Shown piece by piece: positions 24,576 through 33,248 of a stretch of 49,113 bases of DNA. Position numbers and translations under genes: made by a program. The stretch comes from an uncultured delta proteobacterium (GTDB lineage Bacteria; Myxococcota_A; Polyangia; Polyangiales; Polyangiaceae), in contig CAITIQ010000414.1 in assembly GCA_903892415.1 (NCBI GenBank), positions 1 through 49,113 on the forward strand, given 5' to 3'. The notes below the pieces were generated by a model. The model ran no database searches, was not told where the DNA came from, and saw only the letters and a program-made list of their open reading frames with translations. Within the stretch, counting starts at the first letter, position 1, and every line of letters starts with the position of its first letter.

Positions 24576-26143
24576 CGGCGACGCCGGCGGAGCAGCAGTG
24601 AAAGCCCGAGCAAGGCGAGCAGGCTGCTGCTCGCCGGTGCTTGCGTAGGCAGGGCGCAACCGCAGCCGTCCCCGTCACTTTCACCACCACCGCTGCCGCC
24701 GTCATCCCCAGCGCCTCCGGTTCCGCCCGCACCGCCGGTACCGCCCGCACCGCCGGTCCCGCCCGCGAGCAGCGCGGCCTTGCATGCCTCGACCTCGTCG
24801 GCGTTGCCGACGCATAGGCCAGGCTTCTTCGAGTCTCCGTCGGGGTTGGTGCTCACGACGATGGCGACGAAACGTTCGGCCTCGACCACGCTGAGCGTCT
24901 CCGTTCCGGCCGTAGCGTCCGCCACCACCTGCGTCGTTGCGACGTCACCGGATTCGCTCGCGAGGACCAGCCGCAGGCCTTCGAGCTCGGCAGGATCCTC
25001 CGACACGAGCGCAGCGGTCATCTCGGTGCGCGGTCCCGGATCCATCGCGCGGTATTGCGAAGAGGCGTGATAGACGCGGATCGAATCGTCGCTGAAGGGC
25101 GCGTTCACCGTTTCGATTTTGACGCGCGGATAGGCTGCACCGTTCGCGTAGGAGCTGCTGGGATCGGCGAAGTCGTCGGTCTTCAAGTTCCACTGTGCGA
25201 AGTCCACCATCGCCTCGGCGAAGCTGCCGTCGCCAACCTCAGCGATCGCCCCGTCCAGCTCGGTTAGCCACTGCGGGTCATCCTGCCCATTCGCACCGTT
25301 CTCACAGCGCTCCCACAAAACGCGGATGGTCTCGGTTCCAAAGCGCTCATCGAGGAACTTGAAAAAGACCCCAGCGCCGTAGCTGAAAGGATCGACCGGC
25401 CCTGGCAACGGTTCATCGATCGGCCTGTCAGGATTGTCGAAAAATCCAGAGGAAAACCATTCGAAGTCGTCGAGCGAAGGGTCGAAGGACTCGGTCGCCC
25501 AAACCGCCGTCCCTTCCGCCAAGACGCTGCCTTGGTTGACGTCATAGGCGGCCTGCACGGCATGAAAAAACTCGTGGCTGCCGAGGATGCGATTGGCGAT
25601 CTTGGTGGAGGGATAGCCGTAGCCGACGAAGTCGTTCTCCTGCGTCATGAAGCCGATACAGCGCTCGCCGTTGGAGGCCAGGCAGCTGTCCTGGCGGAAG
25701 GCGCCGTCGCCCACTCCGGCGAAGTCCACCAGGTAGACATCGAACGTGCCATCTCCGCCGTTGTCCGGAATGCGTGCGTCGCTCTCGGGGGCTCGGAAGC
25801 CCAGCGATTCATAGTGCGCGAGCACCTCCATGTAAGCGTCTGCCACGTCTTCGACGAAGTCGGGTACACCGTTGGTGTTGACGTCTGCGTCGTTGACCGC
25901 GTGCTCTCCCTCGCGTGCGAAGTGAACGGTGAAGTTGCCGTCGCTCGAGGCGAAGGTCTCCACCAGGTCACCCGCGTCGAAGTTGAACTGCAGGTTGTTC
26001 CCAGGCGTATCGGGTCGAACCTCGGGAACCGCGTCGGGGCCGTGGATCGGCTCGAGCACAGGCTCGGACTCGACGGTGCAGCCGAGCGCGAGCAAGGTCA
26101 GCGAAGGAAGCGGGTACAGGCGCCTCACGGGACGAAGGCCCAA
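24572..26143 (-). CDS. MXAN_6640-type putative metalloprotease with MYXO-CTERM-like tail
   Basis: The protein is 523 aa. The N-terminus has a signal with a Cys (LLALGC). The zinc motif is HEFFH (His190, Glu191, His194) in LGSHEFFHAVQAAYD, with the likely third ligand Glu210 in LAEGTAVWATE, a gluzincin-like spacing. DVNTNGVPDFVEDVADAYME (near 87) is typical of this secreted family. Acidic, Ca-like segments follow. The C-terminus has a Gly/Ala linker, DGCGCALPTQAPASSS, a hydrophobic helix and RRRRR. The substrate is unknown. It is last in the operon with the HmuY-like genes and overlaps the HmuY-like stop by 19 bp, so translation is probably coupled. The export type (lipoprotein or secreted) is unclear because both a Cys and a C-terminal tail exist. 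Confidence 0.9.
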   Translation of the reverse strand: MGLRPVRRLYPLPSLTLLALGCTVESEPVLEPIHGPDAVPEVRPDTPGNNLQFNFDAGDLVETFASSDGNFTVHFAREGEHAVNDADVNTNGVPDFVEDVADAYMEVLAHYESLGFRAPESDARIPDNGGDGTFDVYLVDFAGVGDGAFRQDSCLASNGERCIGFMTQENDFVGYGYPSTKIANRILGSHEFFHAVQAAYDVNQGSVLAEGTAVWATESFDPSLDDFEWFSSGFFDNPDRPIDEPLPGPVDPFSYGAGVFFKFLDERFGTETIRVLWERCENGANGQDDPQWLTELDGAIAEVGDGSFAEAMVDFAQWNLKTDDFADPSSSYANGAAYPRVKIETVNAPFSDDSIRVYHASSQYRAMDPGPRTEMTAALVSEDPAELEGLRLVLASESGDVATTQVVADATAGTETLSVVEAERFVAIVVSTNPDGDSKKPGLCVGNADEVEACKAALLAGGTGGAGGTGGAGGTGGAGDDGGSGGGESDGDGCGCALPTQAPASSSLLALLGLSLLLRRRRR

Positions 26144-26931
26144 CGCACGCGGATGTTGCCCGAGCCTGTATCTCCCATCGGCACCGAACCTGACGAGTCG
26201 CAGGACTCCTGGGCCGCTTCATCGTAGAAATTGGTTACGGTGAGCTTGAGGGTGCGCCCGTCGGCGAGCCGCACGATGTAGACGTTGTCGGTCATTTGGA
26301 CGCAACCCGGGTAGGTCCAATAGCTCGAAAGGGCGGTTGCCGGAGAGCCCTCGAGCCCGGTGCCGTCTGCGATAATCTCGCACGTGTCGGTGAAGTACTC
26401 GTCCGTTCGGTAGGTCAGCCCCTCGTCGGCCGCGCTGATGGTGTCGTAGTCGGGCATACCCGGAAGTCGGGCCGCCGAGACGCAAGAGGGCCCCGAGTTT
26501 CCGCTGTTGATACGCCCGACGTAGCGTCGGAAGGAGATGTCCCAGTCCATCGACGTGAGCGCGTCCTCGTCGGTGATCTCCACCTTCTCCAGGCCGTTCT
26601 CGGTGAACCTTCCGTAGGTGTGCGACGGCGGATCGGCGTTGAAAGGTCCGCCAGCGGTGGCATCGATCAGCGAAGCGAAGCCGTCGCCGTCGGGCTCATT
26701 GGTGATGTTGGTCGGCGAGACCGTCGTCTTCAGGTTCATCCCGAGGATCACCTCGTCCTCACAGGGGACGGCCACCGGCTCACTGCAGACCGGCTCTACC
26801 GTTGCCCCAGCCGAGCCACCGTCACCGCCCACACCACCCGAGCCTCCGTCACCGCCCGAGCCTCCAGTGCCGGAGTCTCCGCAAGCCGCGACTATCGAAA
26901 GGGTACCAAAGAGAGCAAGAAGGTTTTTCAT
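26125..26931 (-). CDS. HmuY-like heme-binding lipoprotein
   Basis: ATG 26931 is chosen because a GGAG site lies 6 nt upstream; ATG 26943 has none. MKNLLALFGTLSIVAAC is a lipoprotein signal. After a Gly/Ser linker the HmuY landmarks appear: SMDWDISFRRYVGRINSGNS (the tryptophan-led WDxxF-R-x-x-x-R-x-N-S/G-G motif) and NVYIVRLADGRTLKLTVTNF (the YxxRxxDGxxxKL motif). HmuY proteins of Bacteroidota bind heme outside the cell and hand it to a TonB-dependent receptor. Heme ligands (His or Met) cannot be assigned with confidence. It lies between the two-domain paralog and the metalloprotease gene in one operon. Confidence 0.85.
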   Translation of the reverse strand: MKNLLALFGTLSIVAACGDSGTGGSGGDGGSGGVGGDGGSAGATVEPVCSEPVAVPCEDEVILGMNLKTTVSPTNITNEPDGDGFASLIDATAGGPFNADPPSHTYGRFTENGLEKVEITDEDALTSMDWDISFRRYVGRINSGNSGPSCVSAARLPGMPDYDTISAADEGLTYRTDEYFTDTCEIIADGTGLEGSPATALSSYWTYPGCVQMTDNVYIVRLADGRTLKLTVTNFYDEAAQESCDSSGSVPMGDTGSGNIRVRWAFVP

Positions 26932-26977
26932 CGGAAGCTCCATCGTCGAGGAGAGTGGTGCGACAAACAGCGGGATG

Positions 26978-28096
26978 TCAAGGGAGCGAGCCTTGGATTG
27001 CTTTGATCCTGAGCTTCACCGTTCCAGGGCTTTTCGCGGTCGCACCGGTGAAGGACTCAAAGCCAACGAAGTATGGCGTCTCGCCATCGGTGCCCGCGAC
27101 CAGCCAAATGAGCCCCGCCGGTTCGAGCGGGTCGGAGCCCACGGTGAACCAGCGGTTGGTGAAGGCGCTGATCACCCCGTCGAAGAGCCACGCGACCGAA
27201 GGCGCGGAGAGCACCGCCGCATCGACCGCGTCGAACGCTGCGAGTTCGGACGCAGCCGTACGCCCGGAGACCTCGGCCAGGGTCTCGCCTGCGGTCTTGT
27301 CGAGATCGAGATCCACCGCCTCGACCGATCCGGCAGCGCCTTCACCGCCATTGACCGAGATCGTCGCGCGACGAAAGCACACGTCCCAATCTGCGCTGGC
27401 CTTGGCCTCGGGCGGCGTGAGTTGCAGCACCTCGCCCGTCGAAAGTCGCAAGCAGCCGCTCGGATCGGCGTCGGTTGGCTCCATCGAGCCCCCCGCTGTG
27501 CCGTCGAGCTCCATCACCTCGACCGTCTCTTCCACGCCGGCGTCGGTTACGCGCGCATAGCGGATGCGAAACAGGCCGTTGACCGGCGCGCCCTGCGCTT
27601 CACCGTAAAAGCCCAGCAGCTGCAACTTGTACAGCTCGTCACCGCGACGGATGCCGTAGACGTGAAAGCGACTGAAGAGGACGTGCTCGTTGCCGTCGTA
27701 GGCAAACCAGCGCGCGAACGCTCCGCCGAACTCATCCTCGAAAAGGAAAGGCACCTCCGCAGGCACCGTGTCTTCGGCGAAGGTCACGAGGTCGAGCGGA
27801 CCAAACGCAGCGCCATTCTCAGGCCCGGAGACGCCGCCGTTGGTTTGGATGTTCTTGCCGCTAAAGCGCAGCTCCCAGCCGTCGGACTCGCCAACGAGAG
27901 CAGGGCCGTCCAGGTCGACGTAAGAGGTGGTCTCGCCGGTGGGGACCTCGAGCAAAGTGCCCTCGAGCAACGGATCTCCGCCGGCTGCGCCGCCATCACC
28001 TCCCACTCCGCCGCCGCCGCTCGCATCGCCGCGCTCGTCGCAAGCCAGCAGCGTGAACGCCGCGGAAAAAACGCCAAACCAAGTCAAGAAACGCAT
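26978..28096 (-). CDS. two-domain HmuY-like lipoprotein
   Basis: The protein is 372 aa, with the signal MRFLTWFGVFSAAFTLLAC (Cys19). Domain 1 (about residues 48-190) shows DGWELRFSGKNIQTNGGVSG and FHVYGIRRGDELYKLQLLGF, both diagnostic for HmuY. Domain 2 (about 190-372) shows ADWDVCFRRATISVNGGEGA and a weaker C-terminal half. Typical HmuY is one domain of about 200 aa, so this is a duplication or fusion. It starts 3 bp after the stop of the TonB-dependent receptor gene, and the single-domain HmuY-like gene follows. It is probably a surface heme or porphyrin-binding protein that feeds the receptor; this is inferred from family and context. Confidence 0.85.
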   Translation of the reverse strand: MRFLTWFGVFSAAFTLLACDERGDASGGGGVGGDGGAAGGDPLLEGTLLEVPTGETTSYVDLDGPALVGESDGWELRFSGKNIQTNGGVSGPENGAAFGPLDLVTFAEDTVPAEVPFLFEDEFGGAFARWFAYDGNEHVLFSRFHVYGIRRGDELYKLQLLGFYGEAQGAPVNGLFRIRYARVTDAGVEETVEVMELDGTAGGSMEPTDADPSGCLRLSTGEVLQLTPPEAKASADWDVCFRRATISVNGGEGAAGSVEAVDLDLDKTAGETLAEVSGRTAASELAAFDAVDAAVLSAPSVAWLFDGVISAFTNRWFTVGSDPLEPAGLIWLVAGTDGETPYFVGFESFTGATAKSPGTVKLRIKAIQGSLP

Positions 28097-28099
28097 ACG

Positions 28100-30193
28100 T
28101 CAAGGCTCCGGTGGGGGAGGAAGATCGGCCGAGAGGCCAACGAGAAATGTACGACCTTCGATCGGCCGCGGATCCGCAATTCGACTCGGATCTTTTTGCA
28201 CGCCGAGCAGGTTGAGCACGCTGGCATAGGCTTGGGCGCCCGACCAGATCCGCTGCGAGAGCCGAAGGTCCAGCGTACCGAAGGAGGGCGTACGTAGCTC
28301 GTCGTCGATGTACGCGTCGGTGGCCACGCGAGCCCGCGCATAAAACGAAAGGCCGATCGGCGTGTCGGCGGTGACCGAGAAGAGCAGCGTGTGGGGCGAA
28401 CGACCGGGCAACGGGCGCTCGAGCTCTTGGTCGCGGGTGAAGGCGTAGGTGTAGCCGGCCTCGGCGCGGACGGACTCGGTCGCTTTGACGATCGCCACTG
28501 CCTCCACGCCCGAGGTCAAGGCGCTCCCAACGTTCAAGTAGGTGTAGTCGTCGATGCCAGCGACGTTGGAGGTCCCGGCGACGCGAAGATCGATCAGCTC
28601 GGAGACCCAGTTGGCGTACCCAGCGACCCTGAATTGCAACGCGCGCGTCGGCCGAACCTCAACGTCCCCTTGCACGCCCCACGAGGTCTCCGGCACCAAA
28701 TCGGGGTTGCCGATCACGCGGTAACCGAAGGTGCTGTGGTCGAAGACGAAGCCGACCTCCTTCGCCGTCGGTGCACGATAGCCGCGGCCCACACTGGCGC
28801 GGATCGCCAGCTCCTTCATCGGCAGAAATACGACCGAGAGCTTGGGCGCGGCGGCGAAGCCGTATTTGGGGCTCGCCTCGACGCGACCACCCACGGTGCC
28901 GGAGAACCAATCGAAGGGATCGAAGCGCACCTGGCTGTAAAGCGCGCCGCTGCCGAGCTGCGTGGGCACGACCTCCTCCAGCGACGTCGATACCACCTCG
29001 GTGCCTTGCAAGCTCCTGCGCTCGAGCTGTTGGTCGAACTGCTCGACCTCGCCGCGCGCGCCGACAAGAAAGGAGACGCGCTCTTTCTGAAAGAAGGAGC
29101 CGGTGGCCTCGGCCGCGTGCATGGTGTGAAAGCGTGTCCGCGTATCGTCGATCGGTGAGTCGCGACGATCATTGCCGGTCTGGTTCCAAAACCACTGTTT
29201 CGCGAGCGAGAGCGTGAGTTCGTGCCCTTCGCCCAGCAGCATTCGATCGAGCGCGCGGAAGGAGAGCCGGTTGGTGACGTCGGGCAGGTCGATCAGGAAG
29301 GTGTCCAGCCCGGGTATCTGTTGGCTGTCCAGCCCGAGCGACGCTTCGCGACGGAAGTTCGCCTTGATCGAAAGATCGTGAAGGCGCTGCAGCTTGGTGC
29401 CTGCACGCACGGTGGTGTCGACGCGATAGGTGTCGGGCAGGGCGAGATCCGGCGGCGCCAGGCTCACTCCCTGCGAACCGTAGAAAGAGGCCGTGGTCGA
29501 TACCCATGTATCGGCTGCGCGGTAGGCCAAATCAGCGGAGGCGAAGCCGCCCCAACGGTGCCTGCCTTCCAGCCGGACCGAACCCGAAAAGCCCTCCAGC
29601 TCGGGCGGTCCGGAGATCACGTTGATCACACCGCCGATGGCGCTCGTCCCGTAGAGCGCGCTGGAAGGACCGCGCACCACCTCGATCCGCGACAGCCCGC
29701 CGATCGAAAGTTGCGACAGATCCACGGCTCCGCCGACATCTCCTACCACTCGTTCGCCGTCCTCGAGGATCAGGATGCGCTCGCGATCGAAGCCGCCGAT
29801 CTGAGCGGCGCTAGGGTTTCCGATCGAGCCGTAGGCGCTCGGGTTGACGGTGACCCCAAGCTCGCCGGCCAGCGCTTCCCCGACGTTGGTCGCGCCGCGT
29901 CTGCGCGCTTCTTCGGCGGTGACGACGTCCACGCGGACAATCGAACGCGAGCGTGCCTCCGCGCCGCGCGAGCCGGTGATCACGACCTCGAGCTCCTCGC
30001 TGTCTTCGCTCTCTTCGCTGGAGTCAGCGCTGGTTGCGTCCTCGGCGCGAGCCGCAGGTTCGCTGGGCGTGGCTTCGCGAGCCGCCGACTCTTCGGCCAG
30101 CGCCCGATGGGGAAGCAAGGCGCACAGCGCGATCCAGCCCACGGCGAGCCGCGTTGCTTCGCGCGCAGTGCTGATTGGCTGGTTCACGTTCAC
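28100..30193 (-). CDS. TonB-dependent outer membrane receptor, probable heme/hemoprotein receptor
   Basis: The protein is 697 aa with a GTG start. A signal peptide (ending RALA) and an acidic stretch precede a TonB-box-like EELEVVITGSR (66-76). The plug follows: VVTAEEARRRGATNVGEALA, QIGGFDRERILILEDGERVV, SRIEVVRGPSSALYGTSAIG and GVINVIS. The rest is the 22-strand barrel. YRAP (472-475), His486 and NPDL (496-499) occur in the order of the FRAP-His-NPNL region of heme receptors such as HmuR and HemR. FRAP/NPNL-like words alone occur in other receptors, so the His and the HmuY-like genes downstream carry the argument. A Fur-box-like site lies in its promoter. Confidence 0.92.
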   Translation of the reverse strand: MNVNQPISTAREATRLAVGWIALCALLPHRALAEESAAREATPSEPAARAEDATSADSSEESEDSEELEVVITGSRGAEARSRSIVRVDVVTAEEARRRGATNVGEALAGELGVTVNPSAYGSIGNPSAAQIGGFDRERILILEDGERVVGDVGGAVDLSQLSIGGLSRIEVVRGPSSALYGTSAIGGVINVISGPPELEGFSGSVRLEGRHRWGGFASADLAYRAADTWVSTTASFYGSQGVSLAPPDLALPDTYRVDTTVRAGTKLQRLHDLSIKANFRREASLGLDSQQIPGLDTFLIDLPDVTNRLSFRALDRMLLGEGHELTLSLAKQWFWNQTGNDRRDSPIDDTRTRFHTMHAAEATGSFFQKERVSFLVGARGEVEQFDQQLERRSLQGTEVVSTSLEEVVPTQLGSGALYSQVRFDPFDWFSGTVGGRVEASPKYGFAAAPKLSVVFLPMKELAIRASVGRGYRAPTAKEVGFVFDHSTFGYRVIGNPDLVPETSWGVQGDVEVRPTRALQFRVAGYANWVSELIDLRVAGTSNVAGIDDYTYLNVGSALTSGVEAVAIVKATESVRAEAGYTYAFTRDQELERPLPGRSPHTLLFSVTADTPIGLSFYARARVATDAYIDDELRTPSFGTLDLRLSQRIWSGAQAYASVLNLLGVQKDPSRIADPRPIEGRTFLVGLSADLPPPPEP

Positions 30194-30220
30194 GGGCGGC
30201 TCTGGTCTACGATACCAGGC

Positions 30221-30249
30221 TTGTTACTGAATTGGGTTTTCATTATCAA
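30221..30249 (-). promoter_or_regulatory. promoter with Fur-box-like sequence ahead of the receptor operon
   Basis: On the minus strand TTGATA (30249-30244) and TAACAA (30226-30221) are 17 bp apart. Overlapping them, GATAATGAAAACCCAATTC (30247-30229) matches 13 of 19 bases of the classic Fur consensus GATAATGATAATCATTATC, with the left half perfect. The promoter ends about 28 bp before the GTG at 30193. Iron repression is therefore plausible for the whole operon. Confidence 0.5.
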
Positions 30250-30413
30250 GTAGCCAGAGCCGACGGCGCGGCGATGACGTCGGGTCGTCGATTGCACTTT
30301 CGACTTTGGCACGAGTCGTCGGTGTGCTGCCAAGGCTGTTCGCATTGAAGGCAAAGGCTGCTATCAGAGGCCCAAACTGCGCCACGGACGGTGGCGGAAA
30401 GCGATCGTTCGAG

Positions 30414-33206
30414 ATGGTAGTTGATTTGAGGCGCAAGGTTTTGCTCATCGGGCTCTTGACGACGGTGGCGGCTTGTGAAGATCCGCACCACCCGGTGGCG
30501 CCGAAGCCCTCGGGCTCTGCCGCGGAGGTCAAGCCGCCGCCGAGCAAAGAGCCGCATCTCTCCGAGCTGCGTCAGCTGACCTTCGGCGGGGAGAACGCCG
30601 AGGCCTATTGGTCGATGGGCGGCTCCGAGCTGATCCTGCAGGCCCGCACCGGCGAGATGAAGTGCGACCAAATCTTCAGGATGAACGTCGCCGATCCGAA
30701 GCAGATAACGCCTGTCTCCAACGGCAAAGGGGCGACCACGTGCTCCTACTTCCTGCCGGGCGACAAGGACGTGATCTTCGCCTCGACCGAGACCGGCGGC
30801 GCCGAGTGCCCACCGAAGCCGAGCATGGAGCACGGCTACACCTGGGCTCTCTACGATTCCTACGAGATCTACAGGTCGAAGGCCGATGGCTCGGGCGTGG
30901 TGCGGCTCACCGACTCGCCCGGCTACGACGCCGAGGGAACCGTCTGCAAGAAGGACGGCTCGATCATCTTCACCTCGGTGCGCGACGGCGACATCGAGCT
31001 CTATCGCATGGACGCTGACGGCAAGAACGTGAAGCGTTTGACGAACGAGCCCGGCTACGACGGCGGCGCGTTCTTCAGCGACGATTGCTCGAAGATCGTT
31101 TGGCGTGCTTCGCGTCCCAAGGGCAAGAGCCTGGAGGACTTCAAGTCGTTGCTCAGCAAAGGCCTCGTGCGCCCGACCAAGCTCGAACTTTACGTGGCGA
31201 ACGCCGACGGCTCCGACCCGGTGCAGGTCACCTACCTCAACTCGGCCTCCTTCGGCCCGTACCTCTACCCCGACGGCAAGCGCATCATCTTCAGCTCCAA
31301 CTACGGCGATCCCAAGGGTCGTGAGTTCGATCTTTGGGCCATCAACACCGACGGCACCGGCCTCGAGCGCATCACCGATTCGCAGGGGTTCGACGGCTTT
31401 CCGATGTTCTCGCCCGACGGCAAGATCCTGTCCTTCTCGTCGAACCGCGCTACGGCGCCGGGCAGCAACGACACCAACGTCTTCCACGCCAAGTGGGTCG
31501 ACGGTGAAGTCAACGCCATCCCCACCGCCGCCGATCGCACCATGAAGGACGCGAAGTGGCTCTCTGAGCCGGCGCGCGAAGGTCGCGGCGTCGGTTCGAA
31601 GGGTCTCGAGGAGGCCGGCGCTTTCATCGAGAAGCGCCTGCAAGAACTCGGACTCTCGCCGGGCGCTAGCGCGACCTCCTATCGTCAGACGTTCGACGTC
31701 ACCGTCTCGGTCAAGGGCAGCGCCGCTCTCACCGTGGACGGCAAAGCGCTCGAAGGAGCCCAGCCGCTGAGCCTATCCACCCCGGTGAAAGACCTGGAAG
31801 GCGAGCTCGTGCTCGCTGGTTACGGCGTCGAGACCGACAAGTACTCCGACTACAAGGGTCTCGACGTCAAAGGGAAGATCGTCGTGGTTCGCCGCTACGT
31901 TCCGGAGGAGCCGGCCTTCAGCACCGCCGACGCCAACCGTCGCAATGGCGATCTGCGTCGCAAAGCCTGGTTGGCGCGCGACAAGGGCGCCAAGGCGATC
32001 ATCGTGGTGGACCTGCCGGTGAAGCCGAAGGGCGCGGCGGCGGATTGGAAGTTGCCCGACGAGACGAAGATGCCGGCGCTCAGCCCCGACGCCTCGGGCG
32101 CAGCGGGCATTCCGGCGATCATCGCGCCGCGCGCCGCCCTCGCGGGGATCGTCGACCAGTTGGCCAAGAAGAAGAAGCTCTCGGCCAAATTGACGGTGGA
32201 GCTCAGCGACGAGAAGAAGCCGGCCTTCAACGTGATCGGTACGCTCAAAGCCGATGGCCCTTCACAAGGCAGCATCGTGATCGGCGCGCACTACGACCAC
32301 CTCGGTATGGGCGGTCATGGCTCGCTCGCTCCAGGCGAACCGGCGATTCATCACGGCGCCGACGACAACGCCTCCGGAACGGCCACCGTGCTCGAGGTCG
32401 CACGTGAGCTCGCGAGCAAAAAGGGCCTCAAGCACGACATCGTTTTCATGCTCTTTTCGGGCGAAGAGCGCGGCGTGCTCGGGTCGAACTACTTGGTGAA
32501 GAACCCGCCGCCCGGGCTCGAGCCGAAGAACATCCTCGCGATGATCAACCTCGACATGGTCGGTCGTTTGCGCGGCAACAAGCTGGACGTGACCGGCCAT
32601 GACACCGCCACCGAGTTCGGTGACATCCTGCGTGGCGCCTGTGAGAAGTCGCGCGTCGATTGTGCGCTCTCCGGTGGTGGCGGCTACGGCCCGAGCGATC
32701 AGGCTTCCTTCTACGCGGCCGACGTGCCGGTGTTGTTCCTGTTCTCCGGAACGCACGGTGACTACCACAAACCGAGCGATACCTCGGACAAGCTGAACGC
32801 AGCCGGTATGGGCGCGATCGCCGGGGTTGCAGCCGAAGCTCTGCGCGGGATCGACGCGCTGCCCGCGCGACCGACCTTCCAGAAGGTCGCCTCTCCCTCG
32901 CCCAAAGGCGATACGCGCACCTTCGGTGCTTCGCTCGGGACGATCCCCGACTACGCCGCTTCGGCTGGCGCCAAGGGCGTCGTGCTCTCGGGCGCGCGAC
33001 CAGGCGGTGCAGCCGATCTCGCCGGAGCCAAACGCGGTGACAAGATCGTCAAGATCGGCCGCTTCGACGTGCTCTCGGTCGAGGATCTGATGTTCGTGCT
33101 CGGCGAGCTGCGCCCCAAGGAGAAGGTGAAGATCACCGTGGTGCGCGAGGGCAAGAACGTTGACCTCACGGCGACGGTGCAAGAGTCGAAGCAACCGATG
33201 CGCTGA
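30414..33206 (+). CDS. lipoprotein peptidase: PD40 repeats, PA, M28 and PDZ domains
   Basis: ATG 30414 (MVVDLRRKVLLIGLLTTVAA, then Cys21) is the start that gives a lipoprotein signal; the frame is open to 30306. Residues 45-370 hold TolB/WD40-like PD40 repeats (LTFGGENAEAYWSMGGSELI, FPMFSPDGKILSFSS). A PA-like insert follows (LVLAGYGVETDKYSDYKGLD). The M28 domain has AHYDH (His626), GADDNASG (Asp650), SGEERG (Glu684/685), NLDMVG (Asp714) and HKPSDT (His785), a complete two-zinc site. A PDZ domain (about 835-925, GVVLSGARPGGAADLAGAKR) ends it. It is probably an envelope aminopeptidase acting on peptides released by the neighbouring proteases. It diverges from the receptor operon. Confidence 0.93.
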   Translation: MVVDLRRKVLLIGLLTTVAACEDPHHPVAPKPSGSAAEVKPPPSKEPHLSELRQLTFGGENAEAYWSMGGSELILQARTGEMKCDQIFRMNVADPKQITPVSNGKGATTCSYFLPGDKDVIFASTETGGAECPPKPSMEHGYTWALYDSYEIYRSKADGSGVVRLTDSPGYDAEGTVCKKDGSIIFTSVRDGDIELYRMDADGKNVKRLTNEPGYDGGAFFSDDCSKIVWRASRPKGKSLEDFKSLLSKGLVRPTKLELYVANADGSDPVQVTYLNSASFGPYLYPDGKRIIFSSNYGDPKGREFDLWAINTDGTGLERITDSQGFDGFPMFSPDGKILSFSSNRATAPGSNDTNVFHAKWVDGEVNAIPTAADRTMKDAKWLSEPAREGRGVGSKGLEEAGAFIEKRLQELGLSPGASATSYRQTFDVTVSVKGSAALTVDGKALEGAQPLSLSTPVKDLEGELVLAGYGVETDKYSDYKGLDVKGKIVVVRRYVPEEPAFSTADANRRNGDLRRKAWLARDKGAKAIIVVDLPVKPKGAAADWKLPDETKMPALSPDASGAAGIPAIIAPRAALAGIVDQLAKKKKLSAKLTVELSDEKKPAFNVIGTLKADGPSQGSIVIGAHYDHLGMGGHGSLAPGEPAIHHGADDNASGTATVLEVARELASKKGLKHDIVFMLFSGEERGVLGSNYLVKNPPPGLEPKNILAMINLDMVGRLRGNKLDVTGHDTATEFGDILRGACEKSRVDCALSGGGGYGPSDQASFYAADVPVLFLFSGTHGDYHKPSDTSDKLNAAGMGAIAGVAAEALRGIDALPARPTFQKVASPSPKGDTRTFGASLGTIPDYAASAGAKGVVLSGARPGGAADLAGAKRGDKIVKIGRFDVLSVEDLMFVLGELRPKEKVKITVVREGKNVDLTATVQESKQPMR

Positions 33207-33248
33207 TCGAGCGGACATCTCGGAGGCGCTGCACTATCGTCGCACGGC

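Noticed and set aside
22938..24659. 573-aa minus-strand ORF opposite the subtilisin gene
   Set aside because: It is His/Arg/Ala-rich with no hydrophobic or domain pattern and lies antisense to a protease with a complete catalytic triad; it is a high-GC shadow frame.
26618..28297. 559-aa plus-strand ORF opposite the HmuY-like genes
   Set aside because: Composition is Arg/Ala/Glu-rich and disordered, while the minus frames carry signal peptides and HmuY motifs.
30246..31643. 465-aa minus-strand ORF opposite the M28 lipoprotein gene
   Set aside because: It has repeated VGV/AVGVEV antisense patterns and no recognisable domain; the plus frame has PD40 repeats and a lipobox.
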